Shown: in pieces, positions 35,123 through 45,600 of the stretch
Layout of the letters: each line of letters opens with the position of its first letter
Position numbering within the stretch: the first letter of the stretch is position 1
DNA from: Streptomyces aculeolatus
Lineage (GTDB): Bacteria > Actinomycetota > Actinomycetes > Streptomycetales > Streptomycetaceae
Reading direction: 5' to 3'
Assembly (NCBI RefSeq): GCF_020400605.1
Contig: NZ_JAINRD010000011.1
Location: 62,001-126,000, forward strand
DNA: 64,000 nt
Position numbers and translations under genes: made by a program
Notes under the pieces: generated by a model
Databases searched by the model: none
The model's input: the letters and a program-made list of their open reading frames with translations, nothing else
Told to the model about the DNA's origin: nothing

Positions 35123-36082
35123 GTGGCCCAGATCGCCAGGATGCTGCTACGCCGCATCGCCCTGCTCGTCCCGCTGATGCTCGGCATCGTGCTGTTCGTC
35201 TTCCTCGTCATGCGCTTCTCGGACATCGACCCGGCGGTGGCGAACTTCCAGGGGGCCAACCCCACCGAGCAGCAGTTGGAGGACTACCGCGAGGAGCACG
35301 GTCTCAACGACCCTCTGCTCGTCCGCTACGCCGCCTTCGTGGGCGACCTGCTCAAGGGCGACATGGGGCTCAGCGCGCTCAACGGCAGGCCGGTCATCGA
35401 CCAGGTGACCACCGCGCTGCCCCTGACCATGCAGCTCACCTTCATGGGGCTCGCCCTCGCCATCGTGCTGTCGGTGCTCTTCGGGGTCACGGCCGCGATC
35501 TACCGCGACCGGATCCCGGACCAGGTGATCCGCATCGTCTCGCTGGTCGGCGTCGCCGCGCCCGCCTTCTGGGTGGCGCTGCTGCTGATCCAGTACCTGG
35601 CGGTGGACTGGGGGTGGTTCCCCTCCGGTGGGTACGTCAATCCGGGCGACTCGTTCACGGCCTGGCTCAAGACGATGACGCTGCCGGCCATCGCGCTGTC
35701 GCTGCACGTGGCCGCGCAGCTCACCCGCATCGTCCGCACCGCGGTCGTGGAGGAGCTGGACAAGGACTACGTGCGCACGGCGATCGGCAGCGGGCTGCCG
35801 CCGGTCGTCGTGGTCGGCCGCAACGTGCTGCGCAACGCGCTGGTCAACCCGCTGACCGTGCTCGGGCTGCGGGTGGGCTACCTGCTCGGCGGCGCGGTCG
35901 TCATCGAGACGATCTTCTCGCTGCCCGGCATGGGCACATTGATGATCAACGCGGTGAAGAACGGCGACCCCGCCGTCGTGCAGGGGGTGGTGCTGACCGT
36001 CGCCGTCGCCTTCGTCGTCGTCAACCTGGTCATCGACATCCTCTACCTGCTGGTCAACCCCCGACTGAGGAGTGCCGCCTGA
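35123..36082 (+). CDS. ABC importer permease (DppB/OppB type)
   Basis: A 319-residue inner-membrane permease with six hydrophobic helices. It begins with the usual RRIALLVPLMLGIVLFVFLV and the periplasmic loop that follows (ANPTEQQLEDYREEHGLNDPLL). The EAA coupling loop near residue 210 (VRTAIGSGLPPVVVVGRNVLRNALVNP) contacts the ATPase. A GTG start has TAGGAG nine bases upstream. Its last codon overlaps the next start (TGATG at 36080-36084), so it is translationally coupled to the fused permease-ATPase. Confidence 0.92.
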   Translation: MAQIARMLLRRIALLVPLMLGIVLFVFLVMRFSDIDPAVANFQGANPTEQQLEDYREEHGLNDPLLVRYAAFVGDLLKGDMGLSALNGRPVIDQVTTALPLTMQLTFMGLALAIVLSVLFGVTAAIYRDRIPDQVIRIVSLVGVAAPAFWVALLLIQYLAVDWGWFPSGGYVNPGDSFTAWLKTMTLPAIALSLHVAAQLTRIVRTAVVEELDKDYVRTAIGSGLPPVVVVGRNVLRNALVNPLTVLGLRVGYLLGGAVVIETIFSLPGMGTLMINAVKNGDPAVVQGVVLTVAVAFVVVNLVIDILYLLVNPRLRSAA

Positions 36083-38121
36083 TGCTCGCCACCCTCGGGG
36101 GCCGCCAGAAGCTCGCGGAGCGGCTGTCCCGGCCCGGCCTCAGGCTCCGCGGGCTCGCCCGGCTGCCCTGGACGTCCCGGATCTCGCTGGGGCTGATCAC
36201 CCTGGTCGTGCTCGTCGCGGTGTTCGCGCCGCTGATCGCCCCGCACGACCCGCTGGACCAGCAGGGGCAGGCCGACGGCACCGGGCACCCGTCCGCCGAC
36301 CACTGGATGGGGCAGGACAGCCTCGGCCGCGACATCCTCAGCCGGCTGATGTACGGGGCCCGCTGGTCGCTGGTCATCGGCCTGGGCGCCACGCTGCTCG
36401 CGCTGGTCGTCGGGGCGGTCCTCGGCGCCGTCGCCGCCACCTCCCGCAAGGCGGTGGACGAGTTCGTCATGCGCTGCCTGGACATCGTCATGGCGTTCCC
36501 GGGGATCGCGCTGGCCGCGGTGCTCGTCGCCGTGTTCGGCGGCAGCATCCCGGTGCTGGTGTGCGCCATCGCGTTCCTGTACGTGCCGCCGATCGCCCGG
36601 GTCGTCCGGGCCAACGTGCTGGACCAGTACGGCGAGGACTACGTGACCGCGGAACGGGTCATCGGGGCCCGTACGCCGCACATCATCGTCAAGCACGTCG
36701 CCATCAACTGCGCCGCGCCGATCCTGGTGTTCTGCACCGTGCAGGTCGCCGAGGCGATCGTCTTCGAGGCGTCGCTGTCCTTCATCGGCGCGGGCGTCCG
36801 CCCGCCGGACCCGTCCTGGGGCAGCGTCATCGCGGACGGCAAGAACATGGTGCTGCTCGGCGGCTGGTGGGCCACGGTCTTCCCGGGCCTGCTGATGCTG
36901 CTGACCGTGCTGGCGCTCAACATCCTCTCCGAGGGCATCTCGGACGCCTGGGCGGCACCCGCCTCCCGGCGGTCGGAGGGCGTGTCGGTCAAGGAGGCCG
37001 GCGCCGAGGACCGCATCGAGGCCGCCGCGCCGGGCACCGGCAAGGTGCTCGAACTGCCGGGACTGGCCGAGGCCGCACGCCGGCTGCGCGAACGGGCCCG
37101 GCCGCTGCCCGGCGGCGAGCCGGTGCTGTCCGTGACGGACCTGGCCATCGGCTTCGACAAGCGGCACGCGGGCGTGGACATCGTCGACGGCATCAGCTTC
37201 GACGTCAGGCCCGGTGAAGTCCTCGGCCTCGTCGGCGAGTCGGGCTGCGGCAAGTCGCTGACGGCACTGACGGTGATGGGCCTGGAGCCGGACGGCGCGC
37301 GCGTCCGCGGCAGCGTCGTCTTCGACGGCCGGGAGCTGATCGGCACGCCGATGCGCGTACGCCGCAAGCTCCTCGGCCACGAGATGGCGATGATCTACCA
37401 GGACGCGCTCAGCTCGCTCAACCCGGCGATGACGATCCGCGCGCAGCTCAAGCAGCTGATCAGGCGCGGCGGTACGCGCAGCGCGACCGAGCTGCTGGAG
37501 CTGGTGGGCCTGGACCCGGACCGTACGCTGCGCAGCTATCCGCACGAGCTGTCCGGCGGGCAGCGGCAGCGGGTGCTCATCGCCATGGCGCTCTCCCGCA
37601 ACCCGAAGCTCATCGTCGCCGACGAGCCGACCACCGCGCTCGACGTCACGGTGCAGGCGCAGGTCATCGAGCTGCTGCTGCGGCTGCGCGAGGAGCTGGG
37701 CTTCGCGCTGATCCTCGTCAGCCACGACCTGGCGCTGATCTCCGACGTCACCGACCGGGTGGTCGTCATGTACGGCGGGCAGATCGTCGAGACCGGCGTC
37801 ACCGCCGACCTCGTCGAGGCGCCGGCCCACCACTACACCCGCGGGCTGCTGGGCTCGGTGCTGTCGCTGGAGTCGGCCCAGGAGCGGCTGACGCAGATCC
37901 GCGGCGTCGTGCCCTCGCCGGCCGACTTCCCGGCCGGCTGCCGGTTCGCCGACCGCTGTCCGATGGCGAGCGGCACGTGTCTGGACACCGCGCCCGAACT
38001 GGTCGGCGAGGAACGCAAGCACGAGGTGGCGTGCCACCACCCGGCGGTCGAACCGGCGACCGGCCTGCCGGCCGGGTCGGCGGTCGCCGCGGGCGAGGCG
38101 GAGAAGGAGGCGCTGCGATGA
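36082..38121 (+). CDS. Fused ABC permease (DppC-like) and ATPase (DppD-like)
   Basis: A 679-residue two-domain protein. Residues 1-290 are a DppC/OppC permease (WMGQDSLGRDILSRLMYGAR, EAA-loop VTAERVIGARTPHIIVKHV). After a linker (about 290-345) comes a full ATPase: Walker A GESGCGKS from residue 385, signature LSGGQ at 490-494, Walker B LIVADEPTTALD and the C-terminal oligopeptide/dipeptide extension with four cysteines (FADRCPMASGTC). The open frame runs through without a break, so the fusion is real. Such fusions occur in actinomycete PepT importers. Translationally coupled on both sides. Confidence 0.92.
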   Translation: MLATLGGRQKLAERLSRPGLRLRGLARLPWTSRISLGLITLVVLVAVFAPLIAPHDPLDQQGQADGTGHPSADHWMGQDSLGRDILSRLMYGARWSLVIGLGATLLALVVGAVLGAVAATSRKAVDEFVMRCLDIVMAFPGIALAAVLVAVFGGSIPVLVCAIAFLYVPPIARVVRANVLDQYGEDYVTAERVIGARTPHIIVKHVAINCAAPILVFCTVQVAEAIVFEASLSFIGAGVRPPDPSWGSVIADGKNMVLLGGWWATVFPGLLMLLTVLALNILSEGISDAWAAPASRRSEGVSVKEAGAEDRIEAAAPGTGKVLELPGLAEAARRLRERARPLPGGEPVLSVTDLAIGFDKRHAGVDIVDGISFDVRPGEVLGLVGESGCGKSLTALTVMGLEPDGARVRGSVVFDGRELIGTPMRVRRKLLGHEMAMIYQDALSSLNPAMTIRAQLKQLIRRGGTRSATELLELVGLDPDRTLRSYPHELSGGQRQRVLIAMALSRNPKLIVADEPTTALDVTVQAQVIELLLRLREELGFALILVSHDLALISDVTDRVVVMYGGQIVETGVTADLVEAPAHHYTRGLLGSVLSLESAQERLTQIRGVVPSPADFPAGCRFADRCPMASGTCLDTAPELVGEERKHEVACHHPAVEPATGLPAGSAVAAGEAEKEALR

Positions 38122-39257
38122 GCGCGAAGGACAGCGGCGGCCCGGGGCCGGTCGGCGACCTGGCCGGCGAGCCGCTGGTCGAGGGCGACCCGCTGGTCGA
38201 GGGCGGCGGCGCGGCGCCGGGGCTGATCACCGTACGGGACGCGCATGTAGTGCACCGGGCGCGCTCCGGCGGCCTGTTCGCCCGCGACCGGGTGTACGCG
38301 CTGACCGGCGCGGATCTGACGATCGCGGCCGGCGAGACGGTCGGCGTGGTCGGCGAGTCCGGCTGCGGCAAGTCCACGCTGACGAAGGTGCTGGTGGGGG
38401 TGCAGCCCCCGACGGCCGGCACGGTGGAGTTCCGCGGCCGCGACATCTGGAAGATGGACGCCGGCGAAAGGCGGACGGCCATCGGCACCGGTACGGGCAT
38501 GATCTTCCAGGACCCGTCGACCGCGCTCAACCGGCGGCTGCCGATCCGGCAGATCCTCCGCGACCCGCTCGACGTGCACCGCCGCGGCACGTCCGCGCAG
38601 CGCGCCGAGCGGGTACGGGAGCTGATGGCCCTCGTCGGCCTGCCCCCGGTGCTCGCGGACGCGCTGCCGGGCCAGTTGTCCGGCGGGCAGCGGCAGCGGG
38701 TGGCGATCGCCCGCGCCCTGGCGCTGGAGCCGGACCTGGTGGTGGCCGACGAACCGACGTCCGCCCTGGACGTGTCCGTACGCGCCCAGATCCTCAACCT
38801 GCTGCTGGACCTGAAGGAGCGGCTGAACCTGGCGCTGGTGTTCGTCTCGCACGACATCCAGACGGTGCGGCGGATGAGCGACCGCGTCATCACCATGTAC
38901 CTGGGCAGGATCGTGGAGGAGGCGCCGGCCGTGGCGCTGGGCTCCGGCAGCGACGCCCCGGCGGAGCGCAGCACGGACACCGCCCGGCACCCGTACACGC
39001 GGGCGCTGTTCTCGGCGACGCCGGGGCTCCTCGACCCCATCGACCCGATCCCGCTCGTCGGCCCCGTGCCGTCGGCGACCCGGCCGCCGAGCGGCTGCCC
39101 GTTCCGTACCCGGTGCTGGAAGGCCACGGCGGAGTGCGCCGCGGCCATGCCGGAGGTCACTCAGGCGGCGCACGCCCACCGGTTCCGCTGCCACCATCCG
39201 GTGGCCGCCGGGGAGAGCACCCGTGATCTCGTGATCCAAGCGAAGGAGAGCGCATGA
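38118..39257 (+). CDS. ABC importer ATPase (DppF/OppF type)
   Basis: A 379-residue ATPase. Walker A GESGCGKST starts at residue 79, the signature is LSGGQRQRVAIARAL, Walker B LVVADEPTSALD, and a C-terminal oligo-ABC extension carries the CPFRTRCW cysteines. It would pair with the ATPase half of the fused protein. The first 40 residues are a Gly/Glu-rich non-conserved leader containing a duplicated PLVEG unit. Start ATG overlaps the previous stop (ATGA at 38118-38121), and its own stop overlaps the aldolase start. Confidence 0.92.
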   Translation: MSAKDSGGPGPVGDLAGEPLVEGDPLVEGGGAAPGLITVRDAHVVHRARSGGLFARDRVYALTGADLTIAAGETVGVVGESGCGKSTLTKVLVGVQPPTAGTVEFRGRDIWKMDAGERRTAIGTGTGMIFQDPSTALNRRLPIRQILRDPLDVHRRGTSAQRAERVRELMALVGLPPVLADALPGQLSGGQRQRVAIARALALEPDLVVADEPTSALDVSVRAQILNLLLDLKERLNLALVFVSHDIQTVRRMSDRVITMYLGRIVEEAPAVALGSGSDAPAERSTDTARHPYTRALFSATPGLLDPIDPIPLVGPVPSATRPPSGCPFRTRCWKATAECAAAMPEVTQAAHAHRFRCHHPVAAGESTRDLVIQAKESA

Positions 39258-40183
39258 CCCGTCCCACCCACCTGACCGGCGTCGTACCGCCCGTCTGCAC
39301 CCCCCTGACGCCGGATGCCGAGGTGGACACCGCCTCGCTGACCAGGCTGGTGGACTTCCTCGTGGCGGGAGGCGTCGACGGACTCTTCGTCCTCGGCTCC
39401 TCCTCCGAGGCTGCCTATCTCAGGGACGAGCAGCGCAGGGCCGTGGTGGACACGGTGGTACGGCACGTCGGCGGCCAACTGCCCGTGCTCGCCGGCGCGA
39501 TCGACATGACCACACCGCGCGTGCTCGACCACGCCCGCAGCGCGCTCGACGCCGGCGCGGACGCGCTCGTCGTCACCGCGCCGTTCTACACCCGTACCCA
39601 CCCGGCGGAGATCGACCGGCACTTCCGCGAGGTCGCCACCCGCACCGGCGCGCCGGTCTACGCCTACGACCTGCCGGTGTCCGTGCACACCAAGCTCGGC
39701 CACGACCTGGTGCTCCAGCTCGCCGCCGACGGCGTGCTGGCCGGCCTGAAGGACTCCAGCGGCGACGAGACGGGGCTGCGCCGCGTCGTCGTCGGGGTCC
39801 GGGACAAGGTCGCGGGCTTCTCCGCGCTGACGGGCTCCGAGACGATGGTGGACAGCGCGCTGGCCATGGGCGCCCACGGCGTCGTCCCGGGCCTCGGCAA
39901 CGTCGACCCGCACGGCTACGTGCGGCTGTACCGCAGCGCGCGGGAGGGCGACTGGGCGTCGGCCCGCGCCGAACAGGAGCGGCTGCTCGCGCTCTTCGGC
40001 ATGGTCAGGAGCGGCGACCCGGCGCGGATGGGCATGAGCTCCTCGGCGCTGGGCGCGTTCAAGGCGGCCCTGCATCTGCGCGGGGTCATCGACTGCCCGG
40101 CGACGATGCTGCCGCAGATCCCGCTGGACGCCGAGGAGGTGCAGCGGGTCGAGAAGCACCTCGCCGCGGCGGGGCTGCGCTGA
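39254..40183 (+). CDS. DapA/NanA-family aldolase, probable N-acetylneuraminate lyase
   Basis: A 309-residue TIM-barrel class I aldolase. The Schiff-base Lys166 lies in AGLKDSSGD and the catalytic Tyr138 in VYAYDLP; their 28-residue spacing equals that of E. coli NanA. The substrate loop is GSSSE rather than the GTTGE of dihydrodipicolinate synthase, and a biosynthetic DapA would not be coupled to an importer. Neu5Ac lyase (sialic acid to ManNAc plus pyruvate) is the best fit; other 2-keto-3-deoxy sugar acid aldolases are possible. Start overlaps the ATPase stop (ATGA at 39254-39257). Last gene of the operon. Confidence 0.8.
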   Translation: MTRPTHLTGVVPPVCTPLTPDAEVDTASLTRLVDFLVAGGVDGLFVLGSSSEAAYLRDEQRRAVVDTVVRHVGGQLPVLAGAIDMTTPRVLDHARSALDAGADALVVTAPFYTRTHPAEIDRHFREVATRTGAPVYAYDLPVSVHTKLGHDLVLQLAADGVLAGLKDSSGDETGLRRVVVGVRDKVAGFSALTGSETMVDSALAMGAHGVVPGLGNVDPHGYVRLYRSAREGDWASARAEQERLLALFGMVRSGDPARMGMSSSALGAFKAALHLRGVIDCPATMLPQIPLDAEEVQRVEKHLAAAGLR

Positions 40184-40209
40184 CGGGGGGGCGCGCCCCG
40201 TAGGCGGAC

Positions 40210-40250
40210 GGGAGGGACGGCGGGTACGGGGGTAGCCCGCCGCCCCTCCC
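40210..40250. terminator. Bidirectional terminator hairpin, 15-bp stem
   Basis: GGGAGGGACGGCGGG (40210-40224) pairs with CCCGCCGCCCCTCCC (40236-40250) with one mismatch and an 11-base loop, between the convergent aldolase and MMPL genes. Confidence 0.7.
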
Positions 40251-40256
40251 GCCTCT

Positions 40257-42539
40257 CTACCCCCCGCCGCCGACGGGAACCCGCCCCTTCCCGCCGTCGG
40301 CCTCCCCGGTGGTCTCCGGGTCCGCGGGGACCGCGGCGGAGCCCGCCGGATCCTTCGGGCCCGCCGGGTCCCCGGCCGCCGCCGCAGCGGCGGAGGCCGG
40401 CGGTTCGAGGTGCAGCTCCGGCAGCAGCCGGTCCGCCCAGCGGGGCAGCCACCAGTTCGCCCGCCCGAGGAGCGTCATCGTCGCCGGCACCAGCACCATG
40501 CGGACGACCGTCGCGTCCGCCAGCACCGCCACCGCCATGCCGACGCCGATCATCTTCACCGTCACGTCCGGGTCGATCGCGAAGCCGGTGAACACCGCGA
40601 TCATGATGGCCGCCGCGCTGGTGATGACCCGCCCGGTCGCCGCGAGCCCGCGGACGACGCTGCCGTGCGCGTCGCCGGTGGCGAGCCAGTCCTCCCGGAT
40701 CCGGGAGAGCAGGAAGACCTCGTAGTCCATCGACAGGCCGAACAGGATGGTGAACATCAGGATCGGCACCCAGCTCGACACCGGCACGCTGTGCGGCAGG
40801 CCCAGCAGTTGAGCGCCGGTGTCGGTCTGGAACGCCACGGTCATCACGCCGTACGCCGCACCGACCGACAGCAGGTTCATCACCGCCGCCTTCAGCGCCA
40901 CCACCGGAGCCCGGAAGAGCACGGTCAGCAGCACCAGCGACAGTCCGACGACGAACGGGACGACCGCCCACAGCCGGGTGGCGAGCCGGTCGGAGATGTC
41001 GGCGAACAGGGCGACGACGCCGGTGGCCTCGGCCCCTTGCGGCAGTACGTCGGCGCGCAGTTCGTCCAGCAGGTCCTGGGTGCGCTCGTCCTGCGGCCCC
41101 GTGGTGGGGGTGACGGAGATGACGGCGGCGTCGCGGGCCTCGTTGAAGCTGGGCGGCGCCACGGCGGCGACGCCGTCGGTCGCGGCGATGTCCTCGCCGA
41201 GCGCGGGCAGGGTCTCCGCGGGTACCGCCGTGAGGTCCACGGCGATCTGCAGCGGGCCGTTGGCGCCCTCGCCGTACTCGGCGGCCACCAGGTCGTACGC
41301 GCGCCGCGTGGTGTTGGAGTCCGGCTGGGTGCCCGCGTCCTGCGGCCAGGTGCGCATGCCGAGGATGGGTGCGGCCAGCGCGAGGAGCACGACGAGCGCG
41401 CCGAGGGCGGAGACCGCGGGGCGCTTCGTGACGCTGCGCGCCCAGCGCTCGGTGAGGGTCGCCCGGGGCGCCTGCTGCGGTACGGACCGCGCGTTGCCGG
41501 CGGCCTCCGGAGCGGCCGCGGCCTCCTCCGCGCGTACGAGGCCGAGGCGCTCCGCCCGCGGCAGCACCCGGTGCCCGGCCAGCCCGCACAGCGCGGGCAC
41601 CAGCGTCAGCGCGGCGGCCATCACGGCGATGACGGTGCAGAAGGTCGCGTACCCGAAGGACGCGAACACCCCGATCGTGCTGAGCCGGAGCCCGAACAGG
41701 GACAGCAGGACGGTGGCGCCCGCGATGAGCACGGAGACGCCGGCGGTGGCCGTCGCCTCCGCCGCCGCGGCGCGCGGCGGGAGGCCGGCGCGCAGCCCCT
41801 CCGCCTGCCGGCCGACGAGCAGCAGCGCGTAGTCGATGCCGACGCCGAGGGCGACCATGGACGCGACGGTGGGCGCGATGGTGCCGATGTCGGTGGCGGC
41901 GGAGAGCAGCGTGATGCCGGCGAACCCGACGCCGAGGCCGCCGATGGCGACGACCAGGGGCAGCCCGGCGGCGGTGAACGAGCGCAAAGCGAACAGCAGG
42001 ATGACGAGGGCGGCGCCGATGCCGATCATCTCGGCGGTGATGGCCGGCTTGGTGACGTTCTCCGGCACCTGGCCGCCCAGTTCGACGTCCAGGCCCGCGT
42101 CCTCGGCGGGCTCGGCGGCGGCGCGCAGCGCGTCGGTGCCGTCCGTGCCCTTGATGTCGGTGACCTCGATGCCGTAGCTGAGGGAGAACAGCGCGGTGTC
42201 GCCGTCGCGGGAGAGCACCGGCTCGGCCACCACGGACACGCCCTCCACGCGCGTGAGCCGCTCGCGCACCTCGGCGAGGACGCCGGCGGGCAGGCCGTCG
42301 CCGGAGTCGCTGTGGACGACGACGCGCGCGCTGGTGCCCGACATCTCCGGGAAGGCGTCGGCGAGGAAGTCGGTGCCCGCCTGGGCGGCCGTCCCGTCCG
42401 CGCGGTAGTCGTCGTGCAGGGTGCCGCCGAACGCCCCGGCGAGGGCGAAGAAGGCGGCGATGGCGACGAGCCAGGCGGAGATCGTCCGCCAGGGGTGCGC
42501 CGCGCATACGCCGCCGAGGCGGCCGAGCAGTCGCGTCAT
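40257..42539 (-). CDS. MMPL/RND-family membrane transporter
   Basis: A 760-residue exporter. It has the MMPL layout: one N-terminal helix (TISAWLVAIAAFFALAGAF), a first extracytoplasmic domain, a bundle of helices (ALVILLFALRSFTAAGLPLVVAI, TIAPTVASMVALGVGIDYALLLVGR), then the pattern repeated (VPILMFTILFGLSMDYEVFLLSRIRED). The intramembrane GIDYAL and SMDYE aspartates carry protons. The C-terminal tail is disordered. The family exports lipids, siderophores or drugs. The ATG at 42539 follows AAGGA; an upstream in-frame ATG lacks a site. It lies downstream of the SARP regulator on the same strand, with a hairpin between. Confidence 0.9.
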   Translation of the reverse strand: MTRLLGRLGGVCAAHPWRTISAWLVAIAAFFALAGAFGGTLHDDYRADGTAAQAGTDFLADAFPEMSGTSARVVVHSDSGDGLPAGVLAEVRERLTRVEGVSVVAEPVLSRDGDTALFSLSYGIEVTDIKGTDGTDALRAAAEPAEDAGLDVELGGQVPENVTKPAITAEMIGIGAALVILLFALRSFTAAGLPLVVAIGGLGVGFAGITLLSAATDIGTIAPTVASMVALGVGIDYALLLVGRQAEGLRAGLPPRAAAAEATATAGVSVLIAGATVLLSLFGLRLSTIGVFASFGYATFCTVIAVMAAALTLVPALCGLAGHRVLPRAERLGLVRAEEAAAAPEAAGNARSVPQQAPRATLTERWARSVTKRPAVSALGALVVLLALAAPILGMRTWPQDAGTQPDSNTTRRAYDLVAAEYGEGANGPLQIAVDLTAVPAETLPALGEDIAATDGVAAVAPPSFNEARDAAVISVTPTTGPQDERTQDLLDELRADVLPQGAEATGVVALFADISDRLATRLWAVVPFVVGLSLVLLTVLFRAPVVALKAAVMNLLSVGAAYGVMTVAFQTDTGAQLLGLPHSVPVSSWVPILMFTILFGLSMDYEVFLLSRIREDWLATGDAHGSVVRGLAATGRVITSAAAIMIAVFTGFAIDPDVTVKMIGVGMAVAVLADATVVRMVLVPATMTLLGRANWWLPRWADRLLPELHLEPPASAAAAAAGDPAGPKDPAGSAAVPADPETTGEADGGKGRVPVGGGG

Positions 42540-42624
42540 GACCGTTCCTTGGGCAGATCCGTTGGATTCCGGCACACCGTCGCGAGGGTCGCTTGCAGGC
42601 GACTTGGAGAACTCTTGGAACAGC

Positions 42625-42642
42625 CGCCGGAGGGCTCCGGCG
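42625..42642 (-). terminator. Short hairpin after the SARP regulator gene
   Basis: CGCCGGA (42625-42631) and TCCGGCG (42636-42642) form a perfect 7-bp stem with a 4-base loop in the 139-bp gap between the regulator and the MMPL gene. It probably reduces read-through; on its own it is weak. Confidence 0.45.
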
Positions 42643-42678
42643 CAGCTCGGGAAGGGCTTCGGCCCGCTCCCCGAGGGC

Positions 42679-45600
42679 TCAGTCCCGTGCCGCGCCGAGG
42701 GCGGCCAGGGCGGCCTCGGCGTCCGCCAGCCAGTGCGGCGCCTGCCAGCGGCGCGCGACGGCCGCGGCGTGCGCGTAGTGGGCCGCGGCCTCGTCCGTAC
42801 GGTCCAGCAGCAGGGCGAGGTCGCCGAGCGTCTGCGCGACGGGCCGCATGGCCAGGCACATGCTCGCGGCCCCGGCGACCACGTCGCGCAGGGGCAGCAG
42901 TTCGGCCAGCACGCCCGCGGCCTCCTCCCGCTCCCGGAGCGCGACCACGGCCAGCCCGCGGGCGCTCAGGAAGAGCGAGTAGAAGAAGTCCTGCCTGATG
43001 GGCGGCCGTTCGGCGCGCACGGTGCGGGCCTCGTCCGGGCGGCCGGCGCCGATCAGGGCCAGCGCGAGGGAGTCGCCCGCGAGCGACCCGTACACCTCAG
43101 CCGCCGCCTCGAGCTCCGGCAGCGCCTCCGCGGGCCGGCCCTTCAGCCAGCTCAGCGCGAAGTGCGACACCGTCCGTATGGCCTCCGCGTGCGGTGAGCC
43201 GTTGGCGCGCAGCCGGGCGGCGGCCTCGGCGTAGCCGCGCTCGGCCGCCGCGTAGTCGCCCTCGGCCATGCGCAGTGCGGCCAGCTGTACGTGCCCGACC
43301 GCGGCGGGCTCGCTCAGCCGGTGGGCCTCGGCGATCTCCAGGCCGCAGGCGACGTGCCGGCGGATCGCCGCGATGTCGCCCCGGACGGCGGCGGTCCCGG
43401 CGGCCAGGTACGCGGCGAACCACGCGTACGCGGGCAGGTCGTGGTCCGCCGCGAGCTGCGCCAGTTCGGCGACGGCCTTCTCGCGCGGCGCCGGGTCGAA
43501 CTCCCAGTCCATGACCCGGCTCTGGGTGGTGAGCACCTGGGCGAGCAGGGCGGGGTCGTCGAGGCGGCGGGCCAGGTCGACGGCCTCGGCCGCCGCCGCA
43601 CGCGCCGCGTGGGCCGGTCCCGCGGCGCTGTCGAGGGCGGAGGCGAGGGCCTCGAGCAGCCGGCAGCGGGTGGCGTCGTCGCGCGGGCCGTCCGCGAGCA
43701 GGCGGCGCAGCGCGGCGGCGGCGCGGGTGTCCTCGTGCGCGTACGTCCTCCGCTCCCAGGCGGTGGGCTCCGTCCAGGCGGTCAGGGCCTCGACGAGCAG
43801 GTCGTCGCGGCCGTGCCGCTCGGCGACGTCCATGGCCCGGGCGCGGATGCCCTGCGCCTCGACGACGGCGCCGCCGCGGGCCCGCGCCTGCAACTGCAGC
43901 CCGAGCAGGCCGACGACGCGGGCCGGCGTGTCCTCGCCGGCGAACGCCGCAGGGTGGCGTTCGACGCAGGCGACGGCCTGGGCCAGCAGCTCGGCGGCGG
44001 TGTCGTGGGCGTAGCGGCGGCCGGCGAGGGCGGCGGCGCGCACGGCGTAGTCGACGGCGGTGCGGGCGGTGGCGGTCGCGGGCGCCTGGAGGTGGTGGTG
44101 GGCGATGGCGGAGACGTCGTCGGGACGCAGCTCGCGCAGGGCCCGGCCGAGGGCGGCGTGCAGCCGGGCGCGGCGCAGGCCGCTGGTGTCGGCGTAGAGG
44201 GTGTCGCGTACGAGGGCGTGGGCGAAGCGGATGCGGCCGGGGCCGGGCTCGGTGAGCAGCCCGGCGGCGACGCCGGCGTCGAGGCCGTCGAGGACGGCGT
44301 CCTCCGCGGGCGGCACGGCGGGCTCCGCGGCTGCCGCTGCGGAGCCGTCCCCGGCCGCTTCAGCGGCGGGCCCGGCAGCGGTGCCGGCGGCCCCGACCAG
44401 CACCTCGACGTCCGCTTCGCGGCCGGCCGCGGCGGCGAGGCGCAGCACGCCGAGCGCGGCGGGCGGGAGCCGGTCGAAGCGGCGCCGCAGCACGTCGCGT
44501 ACGCCGTCGGGGACGGTCCGCAGCGCGTCGCCGGTGACGGCGCCGCCGGTGAGCATGCGGGCGGTCTCCAGGAGGAAGAACGGGTTGCCGCCGGTGCGTT
44601 CGGCGAGGGCGGCGGCGGTCTCGGCGTCGACGGGGGCCAGGGCGCGCACGAGCCGTACCGCGTCGGGCGCCGCGAGCCCGTCGAGGGGCAGCCGCAGGGG
44701 GGCGCGGCGGGCGAGGACGGCCTGCGCGGCGGCGAGTTCGCCCTCGTCCGGGCGGTAGGCGGCGACGATCAGGAGCCGGCCGGCGGGCGGGTCCTCGGCG
44801 AGCGCGGCGAGCAGCGCGAGGGTCTCGCGGTCGGCGCGGTGCAGGTCGTCGAGGAAGAGGGCGAGGGGCCGTTCGCGGCTGGCGGCGGCGAACCAGGTGC
44901 GGCAGGCGCGGTGCAGCCGGAACCGGTCGCTGGTCCGGCCCGCGGCGGCCCGCGGGCCCTGGTCGAGCAGCGGGGCGAGGTCGTCGGCGAGCCGGGGGTC
45001 GGGCGGCGCGTACCGGGCGAGTTCGCCGGCGATCTCCTCCCACGCCCAGGCGGGCGGCGCGCCCTCGGCCTCGGGGCAGCGGCCGACGGCGGTGACCCAC
45101 CCCTGGCCGGCCAGCCGCCGCACGCAGTGCCCCAGCAACCGCGACTTCCCGGCCCCGGCCTCCCCCGCCACCAGCACGAACCGCACCCCTCCGCCGGACG
45201 CCTCCCCGGCGGCGGCCCCGAGGGCGGCCACCTCGGCGGCCCGCCCGACGAACGGCGCCGGCGCCTCGGGCGGCGCGCCGCCGGGGAGCGGGGCGGGCGG
45301 GGCATCGGGGACGAAGGGTTCGGGAAGCGGGTGAGCGGAGGGACGGGGCCCACCGGAGGTGTGCGCGTCGTGCGGCGGGGCGGCGGTGCCGGCTGCCGCC
45401 CGGGCCGGGCCCTCCGATCCGGGCCGGCCCGCCGCAGGCACTCCGCGGGACTGGGTGCGCAGGGTTTCCCAGCGGCGGTTCAGGATGGCGTCTTCCAGGG
45501 TCGTCAGCTCCGGGCCCGGCTCGATCCCCAGGTCGTCCCGCAGCGCGCGCCGTACCCGCCGCAGCGCCGCCAGCGCGTCGGCCTGGCGGCCGTCCGCCCA

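Noticed and set aside
39254..40183. Aldolase as biosynthetic dihydrodipicolinate synthase (dapA)
   Set aside because: It lacks the GTTGE loop and is coupled to an importer instead of lysine genes.
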